A DNA stretch of 11,208 bases from Desulfovibrio sp. (GTDB lineage Bacteria > Desulfobacterota > Desulfovibrionia > Desulfovibrionales > Desulfovibrionaceae). Position numbers and translations under genes: made by a program. Location of the stretch: assembly GCA_009773975.1 (NCBI GenBank), contig VSMX01000074.1, forward strand, positions 1 through 11,208, read 5' to 3'. This document shows, in pieces, positions 1-5,930 of the stretch. Position 1 is the first letter of the stretch; each line of letters starts with the position of its first letter. Below the pieces are notes generated by a model. The model made no database searches. It was not told the origin of the DNA and saw only the letters and a list, made by a program, of their open reading frames with translations.

Positions 1-92
1 TTTTAATATTTGCCGAAAACGAGATGAACCCCCCGGTAAAAATTTCTTTGCACGATTTTTGCATATATTTGCCAAAAATATTTTAACGTTTT

Positions 93-111
93 CTGGCCCA
101 TGGCAGGCCAG
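93..111 (+). repeat. Small inverted repeat upstream of fliD
   Basis: CTGGCC at 93-98 and GGCCAG at 106-111 are perfect inverted copies separated by seven bases. They overlap the candidate sigma-54 element. This could be a regulator half-site pair or chance. There is no T-tract after it, so it is not an intrinsic terminator. Confidence 0.3.
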
Positions 112-116
112 ACGCA
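101..116 (+). promoter_or_regulatory. Candidate sigma-54 (-24/-12) promoter for fliD
   Basis: The sequence TGGCAGGCCAGACGCA matches the sigma-54 pattern TGGCACG-N4-TTGCA at 9 of 12 defined positions. It keeps the near-invariant GG, ten bases, then GC. The -12 half is imperfect (ACGCA instead of TTGCA). Transcription would start near base 127, leaving a very short leader that still contains the GAGGA ribosome site at 132-136. Sigma-54 control of flagellar genes is common in polar-flagellated bacteria, but this site is inferred from one motif. No activator site is recognised, because the window begins only 100 bases upstream. Confidence 0.35.
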
Positions 117-140
117 AACCGACTTTCGCACGAGGACAAG

Positions 141-3100
141 ATGGGCATCAGTATATCCGGCTCAAACGCCATATCGGGCCTTGGCGGTTCCGATACCAAT
201 TTTGACAAGGTGTTGGAGCAGCTGAAAGAAATAGAATCAACAAATATTAATCGCCTGGAAGCCTGGAAAAGCGACTGGAAACTGCGCTATGAGGCATTTA
301 CCCAGATTATCGAGCAGATCCAGGCTGCCAGCAGCATGCTCAGCCAGCTTTCCGACAAGAACAGTTTTGTCAGCAAGCTGGTTCAGAGCAGCAACGAGAA
401 TATAATCACGGCTGTCGCCAATGCGTCCGCACAGGATGTTCAGCATACAATCAAGGTAAGCCAGGTGGCCAGCAACGCCATCTGGGCCAATGCGCATGTC
501 TTTGATTCCAAAACAGACAGCATCAACACTTCCGGCTCAACCCAGAAATTCAGTTTCACCTATGCCGGCAAGCGGCATGATTTTGATGTTCCCGCCAACA
601 CCACGCTGGAATCATTTGCCAGCATGATCAACAATTCTTCCGAAAACCCTGGCATCAAGATCAGCATTGTCAAGGCCGGCAAGGGCTATGTCTTTCAGGT
701 GGCCGGCAAGGACACCGGCGAAAAGAACGACCTGATTATCCATGACAGCAATCTCGTGGGCATGGACGCCGCTTCTTCAACTTCAACCTGGCTAACCAAT
801 AATCCGGTTACCCCTGGCGACAAATATACCAATCCAACGTCCTACATCTTCGAGATGGAGACGACAAGCGGCCTTAAAAAGAGCATCACAGTCAGGGGCG
901 ACGAGACCGCCCAGCAACTGGCCGATAAAATCACCAATGCTTTCGGATCTGGCGTGGTGACGGCAACCATCGATCCCAATACGGGTGATTTGAAAATTGA
1001 TGGTCTGAAATCTTTTACACGACGTAAGGCCAGTGATGAAGCCTACAAGCCTGCCCAGACTTCGCTCAAGATTCCCGGCGCCTCCAATCAGACCGGCTCC
1101 AAGAAACTTAATGAGGCCGGGGGTATAGCTGACGGCTTTGCAGATGATGACATCCTTACCTTTACTCTGACCATGGAAGATGGCACCAGCCGTGATGTAA
1201 CAATCAAGGCCGGCGCCACCAACGAGGAGTTGATCAATGCCCTCGGCACCATGACCACGACCATTGATGGCGGAGGGGCGAAATTCGCCCTGAACAAGGA
1301 CGGCAGCTGGTCGATGGACATGACGGGCGTTACGGGCATAACGGTCTCTGCAACCGATTCCGCAGGCGCTTCCAAAACCGCGCCCACGCTGGACGCCACG
1401 ACAACTGCGGCCACAGGCACAAAAAGCAGCCAACTTGGCGGTTCTATCGCCAGTTCCACTCTTGCGCTGAGCGTTGACAAGGACACCCTGGCCAAGCGTC
1501 TTGACGGAAAAAATCCCGGTGATCCTGCCGGCGAAGACTTCACCTTTACTCTTGTGGACAAGGATGGAGAAGCCACAAATATCACGCTTTCCGGCGACAA
1601 GACCTATCAGGATCTTCTTGACGAAATCCAGAATATTTCCGGGATTACCGCTTCGCTTACGACAGATGCCGATGGCAATGCCAAACTTGAGCTTGCCGGT
1701 TTCAAGAGCATTACCCAGACGGGCGGACTTGCTTCCGTAAACGGCTTTACGGGCAAACTCACGGCTTCAATGGGCATTCCGGCTGTCAATGGGAGCGATG
1801 CCGCGAACAGCCTGTTCTACGGCAGCGGCACGGACTATGCCAACTATACCCTGGAAAAGGCTCCCGACCTTGTTTACACCATCACCACCAACGATGGCAA
1901 AACCGGCACGTTGACCCTGCCATCCGGCAGCCAGTTCCGGGATGTGATGGCCGCCCTGAAAAATCCCGGTGGTTCCGGGTGGGAATGGAAGGACAAGGAT
2001 GGCCAACCCACTTCCGCGCCAAAGCTGAGTACAAAATTTACCGATGCGGATGGCAAAGAGTATGTCGATGCAGCCGGCAATCCGCTTCTGGTCAAGGATA
2101 TCGATGGGCCCATCTACGTCCAGATGGACAATGTCCAGTCCGCCAGCGGTCCTGGTCTTGCGGGCCAGGTGGCCACATCCTCGCACTGGAACATTCAGCG
2201 CTCGACCAACTCAAAATATCAGGTGGACAACTGGCCCATAGAAATGGAATCGGAAACAAACAGCATCAGCGACGCGATTGAAGGAGTTGTCTTCCAGATC
2301 CAGGATGTGGGCGATGCGCGCATTTCGGTGAGTACGGACATCACCAGCGTGGAGCAGTCAATCCAGAATTTTCTGGACGCTGTCAACTCGGTGCTGCTGA
2401 CCGTCAATGATTTGATGAAGTATGACGAGACCAAGGACGTCACTTCAAACGATCCCGATGACAAGGGCAACGAAAACTACAGCCCGTCCGGTCTGACCAA
2501 CCAGAAGGGCAACCTCCTTACCGGCAACTATGGCGTGCAGCTCTTCAAGTCGCGCTTTAGCAGCGTCCTGACCACATCGCCTCCAGGATTCAAGAGCCGG
2601 CAGTCGGCCGATGACATCCTTTCCGGCGATTTGCTTGCCAGCCTTGCCAATCTGGGCATCAAGACCGATACGGACGCCACCAGCGACACCTACGGACTGC
2701 TTGTACTTGCCCCGAGTTCGTCAATTGCCGCGCTGCAGTCGATGGACAAGGACAACTACAACGACATGATTACCAACCATCTGGAAGATGTGGTCAACTT
2801 TTTCTGCGCAAGCGGAATTGGCTCATCGTCCAGTACGGACTTCCGTTATAGCAGCCATGTCGAGGGCATCACCAAGGGCGGCAATTATGAAGTAAAATAT
2901 GATGTGGTCAACGGCGAGATCACCAATGTTACAATTGACGGTTATGCGGCCAAACGCGACGAAAGCATGCCAGGTTATTATTTTTCGGTAACGGAAGGCG
3001 ATGCCAGAGGTCTGGCCATAAATATCGACAATCTGGCCGAAGGTTCCCATAGCGGCACAATCAGCGTCAAGGAAGGCCTTGTCCAGACTGTCAACAGCTT

Positions 3101-3398
3101 CCTTAAGGCGGAACTTGTCTTCAACGATGTCAACATACCGGCAAATGCGACCGAATCCCAGATAGCCGATGCGATTCATCTGAAATCGCAGAATGGCGCG
3201 CTCATGAGCCTGCGGGATAACTATATGTCGGTAATGGAGAGTATTGATGCCAAGATCGAGCGCGAGCAAAGGCGTCTTGACACCTGGTATAACAGGCAGA
3301 AAAACATCTTCGCAAATCTCGAGACCATGCTGAAGCAATATGAACAGCAGCAGCAATCTCTGGAGCAGCAGCTGAAACAGCTCAGCGGCAACAGCTAG
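141..3398 (+). CDS. fliD: FliD, flagellar filament cap (hook-associated protein 2), enlarged form
   Basis: FliD caps the growing flagellar filament outside the cell and folds exported flagellin into place. The FliD_N part spans about residues 13-115: helices rich in Trp, Lys and Glu, then the beta strand before QHTIKVSQVASN. FliD_C covers about residues 705-1083. It includes the SISDAIEGVVFQ segment, a helix with TDITSVEQSIQNFLDAVNS, a beta module near 905-980 with DARGLAI, and a terminal Gln-rich coiled coil (about 1020-1083). Enteric FliD has about 470 residues; this one has 1085. The excess lies mostly at residues 230-690, in degenerate repeats like the flagellin hook IN motif. The ATG at 141 is chosen because GAGGA lies 4 bases upstream, at 132-136, and the product begins directly with the FliD N terminus. 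There is no signal peptide, as expected for a type III flagellar export substrate. fliS follows. The identity is secure; the role of the insertions is unknown. Confidence 0.93.
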   Translation: MGISISGSNAISGLGGSDTNFDKVLEQLKEIESTNINRLEAWKSDWKLRYEAFTQIIEQIQAASSMLSQLSDKNSFVSKLVQSSNENIITAVANASAQDVQHTIKVSQVASNAIWANAHVFDSKTDSINTSGSTQKFSFTYAGKRHDFDVPANTTLESFASMINNSSENPGIKISIVKAGKGYVFQVAGKDTGEKNDLIIHDSNLVGMDAASSTSTWLTNNPVTPGDKYTNPTSYIFEMETTSGLKKSITVRGDETAQQLADKITNAFGSGVVTATIDPNTGDLKIDGLKSFTRRKASDEAYKPAQTSLKIPGASNQTGSKKLNEAGGIADGFADDDILTFTLTMEDGTSRDVTIKAGATNEELINALGTMTTTIDGGGAKFALNKDGSWSMDMTGVTGITVSATDSAGASKTAPTLDATTTAATGTKSSQLGGSIASSTLALSVDKDTLAKRLDGKNPGDPAGEDFTFTLVDKDGEATNITLSGDKTYQDLLDEIQNISGITASLTTDADGNAKLELAGFKSITQTGGLASVNGFTGKLTASMGIPAVNGSDAANSLFYGSGTDYANYTLEKAPDLVYTITTNDGKTGTLTLPSGSQFRDVMAALKNPGGSGWEWKDKDGQPTSAPKLSTKFTDADGKEYVDAAGNPLLVKDIDGPIYVQMDNVQSASGPGLAGQVATSSHWNIQRSTNSKYQVDNWPIEMESETNSISDAIEGVVFQIQDVGDARISVSTDITSVEQSIQNFLDAVNSVLLTVNDLMKYDETKDVTSNDPDDKGNENYSPSGLTNQKGNLLTGNYGVQLFKSRFSSVLTTSPPGFKSRQSADDILSGDLLASLANLGIKTDTDATSDTYGLLVLAPSSSIAALQSMDKDNYNDMITNHLEDVVNFFCASGIGSSSSTDFRYSSHVEGITKGGNYEVKYDVVNGEITNVTIDGYAAKRDESMPGYYFSVTEGDARGLAINIDNLAEGSHSGTISVKEGLVQTVNSFLKAELVFNDVNIPANATESQIADAIHLKSQNGALMSLRDNYMSVMESIDAKIEREQRRLDTWYNRQKNIFANLETMLKQYEQQQQSLEQQLKQLSGNS
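840..1967 (+). repeat. Degenerate protein repeats (IN-motif-like) inside fliD
   Basis: Four related protein segments lie at residues 234-293 (bases 840-1019), 337-404 (1149-1352), 466-525 (1536-1715) and 577-609 (1869-1967, shortened). Each has the pattern: beta strand, Asp-Gly or Ser-Gly turn, strand ending in ITV, VTI or ITL, Gly, a helix such as TAQQLADKI or TYQDLLDEI, then a strand and another turn. Copies one and three end in the similar phrases GLKSFT and GFKSIT. A fifth, more distant relative at residues 134-202 probably represents the ordinary FliD copy. The copies have diverged at DNA level, so duplication, if that is the origin, is old. Confidence 0.6.
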
Positions 3399-3444
3399 GA
3401 GATTTTTTGAACGTAACATGGCACCTGTTCCGTGCTGCATGATG

Positions 3445-3480
3445 GGAGCAAGCCATGCTCCGCGCGGAAAACCGGCTTGC
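3445..3480 (+). promoter_or_regulatory. Two alternative hairpins in the fliS leader
   Basis: Hairpin A pairs GGAGCA (3445-3450) with TGCTCC (3456-3461) over a five-base loop. Hairpin B pairs GCAAGCC (3448-3454) with GGCTTGC (3474-3480) over a 19-base loop. The left arms overlap, so both cannot form together. The GAGGAG ribosome site of fliS starts 20 bases after hairpin B and lies outside both. A GGA triplet in the loop of B could be a CsrA contact, which is speculation. Neither hairpin has a T-tract. Confidence 0.35.
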
Positions 3481-3511
3481 ATGAAATAGTCAAAAACAAA
3501 GAGGAGCAGAT

Positions 3512-4132
3512 ATGAACAAAGCGGCAAACGCCTATTTCCAGACCAAGGTCAGCACGACCGATCAGGGGCAGCTGCTGATCATGCTTTACGACGGCGCCCT
3601 GCGTTATCTCGCCCAGGCCAGGGAAAAAATTCTGGCAAAGGACTATGCTGGCAAGGGCGTTCTGATTTCGAAGGTCATAGACATTATCAATGAGCTCTCA
3701 TCGTCATTGAATATGGAAAAAGGCGGCAGTCTGGCCACCAATCTTAACAATCTTTATGTTCTGTGCACAGCCAGGCTTTTGCAGGCCAATCTGAAAATGA
3801 ATGTGGAATCTCTTGATTCCGTAGTTCAGATTCTTTCGGGTTTGAGAAGCGCATACGCCCAGATTATCGAGACTCCGGAAGCGAAGAAGGCTGTTGCGGA
3901 GATTTCCGGGCGCATGCAGCCGCAGGGCTCTTCAATAAAAACAGCCCAGCCCGTCATGAACGGCGGCCCGGTGGCTACGGCCCCCAGGGGGCGCGTCCAG
4001 GCGGCCTACGGACGAAGCGCCCTGGCCACCGAAGGCGGCGAAAACGGAGCACACATTACCCAGTTTGGCCAGCCAGGCGCGAGCGGCCTGAAGCCGAAAC
4101 AAAAAATTCCCGGCGCTTATGCCGGAAAATAA
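3512..4132 (+). CDS. fliS: FliS, flagellin export chaperone, with long C-terminal tail
   Basis: FliS binds newly made flagellin in the cytoplasm, keeps it unpolymerised and delivers it to the flagellar export gate. Residues 1-135 match the usual all-helical family: an N terminus with NAYFQTKVSTTDQGQLLIMLYDGALRY (residues 6-32, the family hallmark), then four further helices including the region around LATNLNNLYVLCTARLL. FliS is normally about 125-135 residues, so residues 136-206 are an addition. This tail is rich in Gly, Ala, Pro, Gln and Arg and is probably disordered. It has no stop or frame break that would make it an artefact. The start at 3512 has a strong GAGGAG at 3501-3506. It follows fliD by 113 bases, the common fliD-fliS order, and is closed by a terminator. 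Confidence 0.93.
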   Translation: MNKAANAYFQTKVSTTDQGQLLIMLYDGALRYLAQAREKILAKDYAGKGVLISKVIDIINELSSSLNMEKGGSLATNLNNLYVLCTARLLQANLKMNVESLDSVVQILSGLRSAYAQIIETPEAKKAVAEISGRMQPQGSSIKTAQPVMNGGPVATAPRGRVQAAYGRSALATEGGENGAHITQFGQPGASGLKPKQKIPGAYAGK

Positions 4133-4139
4133 ACCAGAG

Positions 4140-4169
4140 AGCCGGCTGGAAGCCGGCTTTTTCTTTTTG
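4140..4169 (+). terminator. Intrinsic terminator after fliS
   Basis: AGCCGGCT (4140-4147), loop GGA, and AGCCGGCT (4151-4158) form an 8-bp GC-rich stem, or 7 bp with a five-base loop. It is followed directly by a run of T broken by a single C, up to 4169. It lies 7 bases after the fliS stop and ends the flagellar transcript. Confidence 0.9.
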
Positions 4170-4221
4170 TTGACATGAATTGCTCTATGGTTGATTGTAT
4201 GGGCGGCGAAAGCCATGTAAT
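4170..4221 (+). promoter_or_regulatory. Probable sigma-70 promoter region of the BOF-mdtABC operon
   Basis: A perfect TTGACA (4170-4175) starts at the last base of the terminator tract. With a 17-base spacer its -10 would be GATTGT (4193-4198), a poor match. A second possibility is TTGATT (4191-4196) with TGTAAT (4216-4221) and a 19-base spacer. One of them probably drives the genes downstream, since the strong terminator blocks read-through. No regulator operator is recognised in the 103-base leader. Confidence 0.45.
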
Positions 4222-4272
4222 AATATTGCCTGGTGGTATTTGATATTTTGCCAATCAATTATGGAGGGAAGT

Positions 4273-4689
4273 ATGAGACTTCTATTGACCTTTGTCCTGC
4301 TGGCCGCTCTTGTTGCGCCTGTTTACGCCGCGAGCGACAATGCCGCAGGCGAAGCCGGCACTCAGAAACAGAAAACGGAAAAAGCCCCCAAAGGCGGTTT
4401 TCGCGGCCCCATAAGCGGAGCCAAGGCCGAAACTGTCGAAAAGGCGAAAACGCTTGCCGATGATGCGGCCGTGGTTCTTACCGGCTCGATTGTCTCAAGG
4501 GAAGCCGCGCAAAAAGATATGTATATCTTCAAGGATGCCACCGGTGAAATCAGGGTAAAAATCGAAAGAAAGGTTTTCCGCGGCAATACTGTTACCCCCG
4601 AAAACCAGATCCGCATAACAGGCAAGATGGACAAGGATGAAGGCAAGGATATTGAAATTGACGTCAAGAGCCTCGAAGTCCTGAAATAA
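4273..4689 (+). CDS. Secreted BOF (OB-fold) protein, YgiW/YdeI family
   Basis: This is a 138-residue predicted periplasmic protein. Residues 1-20 are a Sec signal peptide with a short positive start, a Leu/Val/Ala core and likely cleavage at VYA-A or YAA-S. A polar Lys-rich linker follows. Residues 50-138 match the bacterial OB-fold (BOF) family of E. coli YgiW and YdeI, with the hallmark order VVLTGSIV, YIFKDATGEIRVKI, a VTPENQIRITGKMDKD stretch and a final EIDVKSLEVL strand. Family members are linked to stress tolerance (peroxide, metals, antimicrobial peptides); the ligand here is unknown. The ATG at 4273 is preferred over an upstream in-frame ATG at 4195, because GGAGG lies at 4263-4267 and only this start gives a proper signal peptide. 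It is 15 bases ahead of mdtA, so it is probably the lead gene of the pump operon. Confidence 0.85.
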   Translation: MRLLLTFVLLAALVAPVYAASDNAAGEAGTQKQKTEKAPKGGFRGPISGAKAETVEKAKTLADDAAVVLTGSIVSREAAQKDMYIFKDATGEIRVKIERKVFRGNTVTPENQIRITGKMDKDEGKDIEIDVKSLEVLK

Positions 4690-4704
4690 GATTGACGAAA
4701 AACA

Positions 4705-5913
4705 ATGCCAGGCAAAAAAAATCGCGGAGTATTCTGGTTTTGCATATTGGCGCTTGGAATCGGCGCTTTTCTTGCCTGGCGTTTTTTATGGAATGAAGGA
4801 GGCGACAAGAGCCGGATGCCGGCTGTCATGCCACCTGTTCGCGTTGCCGAAGCCATTGCACAGAATGTGCCCCATTATCTCAATGGCATGGGCACGGTGA
4901 TTCCCTCCGGGGATGTACTTGTCAAAAGCAGGGTGGATGGTCAGTTGCTGCGTTTGCATTTCAGGGAAGGACAAAGGGTCAGGGCTGGCGCCCTGCTGGC
5001 CGAAATTGATCCCCGCCCCTTCAAGGCCGCGCTGGATCAGGCAGAGGGGGTTTTGGCGCGCGACAGAGCCCAGCTCCAGAACGCGCGCAAGGATCTTGAG
5101 CGTTACGCGAAGCTTGCGAAAGGCGATTTTATTGCCGAACAGCAATACGAAACCCAGCGTGCCCTGGTCAGGCAGTATGAGGGAACGGTCGAGGCGGATC
5201 AGGCTGCGGTTGATTCTGCCAAATTGCAGCTCGAATACAGCAGGATAACGGCCCCCATAGGCGGCAGGCTTGGTTTGAAGGCTGTCGATGAAGGCAACCA
5301 GATTAAAGCTTCCGATGCAGACGGGCTGGTAAGAATTACGGAAACCAGCCCCTGTGATGTGTTGTTTACACTGCCGGAAAGCCAGATTGCCCTGATAAGC
5401 CAGGCCTTGGCGCGACGGGAAAAAAATTCCAGGCTCCCTGCCTTGGCCGTGCAGGCCTGGGACAGGGAAAACAAGGTTGAGCTTGCTACCGGCGAACTTC
5501 TTTCCATCGACAACCAGATTGATTCCTCAACCGGCACAATCAGGCTAAAGGCGCGTTTTCCCAACAAGAACGGAGAGCTTTATCCAAATCAGTTTGTGAA
5601 TATACGCCTGCTTGTGCAGACCCTGCATGATGTTGTTACCGTGCCGTCGGCCGCCGTTCAGCTGGGCGCAAGAGGCTCTTACTGCTATGTGGTTCGCAAG
5701 GAAAACCGGGACGGCGGGGAAATCGATATAGCCAAACTGATTGATGTTTCCCCGGGGCTGACTGCCGGCCCGATAACGGTAATTGACAAGGGCATTGAGG
5801 CCGGCGATCTGGTTGTCATAGACGGTCTGGATCGCCTGCGGGACGGCATTCCGGTAAATGTCGCGGCAACAGCCCAGACTCCGAAAGCCGAAGATCCTGA
5901 CAAACCAGTCTGA
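4705..5913 (+). CDS. mdtA: MdtA-like RND efflux periplasmic adaptor (membrane fusion protein)
   Basis: This adaptor links the inner-membrane RND pump to an outer-membrane channel. Residues 9-29 are a hydrophobic anchor or signal without a lipobox cysteine. The first half-lipoyl segment is at about 70-103 (VDGQLLRLHFREGQRVRAG, then AEIDP). An alpha-helical hairpin spans about 104-175, and the second lipoyl half is YSRITAPIGGRLG at 178-190. The beta-barrel (about 210-305) contains QIDSSTGTIRLKARFPN, and a membrane-proximal domain runs to about 385. The length of 402 is close to E. coli MdtA (415). Assignment to MdtA rather than AcrA rests on the downstream pair of MdtB- and MdtC-like pumps and on local sequence. 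The start codon lies 15 bases after the BOF gene stop without a clear Shine-Dalgarno sequence, so coupled translation is possible. Confidence 0.9.
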   Translation: MPGKKNRGVFWFCILALGIGAFLAWRFLWNEGGDKSRMPAVMPPVRVAEAIAQNVPHYLNGMGTVIPSGDVLVKSRVDGQLLRLHFREGQRVRAGALLAEIDPRPFKAALDQAEGVLARDRAQLQNARKDLERYAKLAKGDFIAEQQYETQRALVRQYEGTVEADQAAVDSAKLQLEYSRITAPIGGRLGLKAVDEGNQIKASDADGLVRITETSPCDVLFTLPESQIALISQALARREKNSRLPALAVQAWDRENKVELATGELLSIDNQIDSSTGTIRLKARFPNKNGELYPNQFVNIRLLVQTLHDVVTVPSAAVQLGARGSYCYVVRKENRDGGEIDIAKLIDVSPGLTAGPITVIDKGIEAGDLVVIDGLDRLRDGIPVNVAATAQTPKAEDPDKPV

Positions 5914-5930
5914 AAATCAGCGAAAGATTT

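Noticed and set aside
3419..3436. TGGCACC followed by GTGC upstream of fliS as a sigma-54 promoter
   Set aside because: The spacing between GG and GC is 12 bases, not the required 10.
4195..4272. Upstream in-frame extension of the BOF protein (26 extra residues)
   Set aside because: The upstream ATG has no ribosome site, overlaps the promoter-like region, and would bury the signal peptide. The ATG at 4273 has GGAGG and a normal signal peptide.
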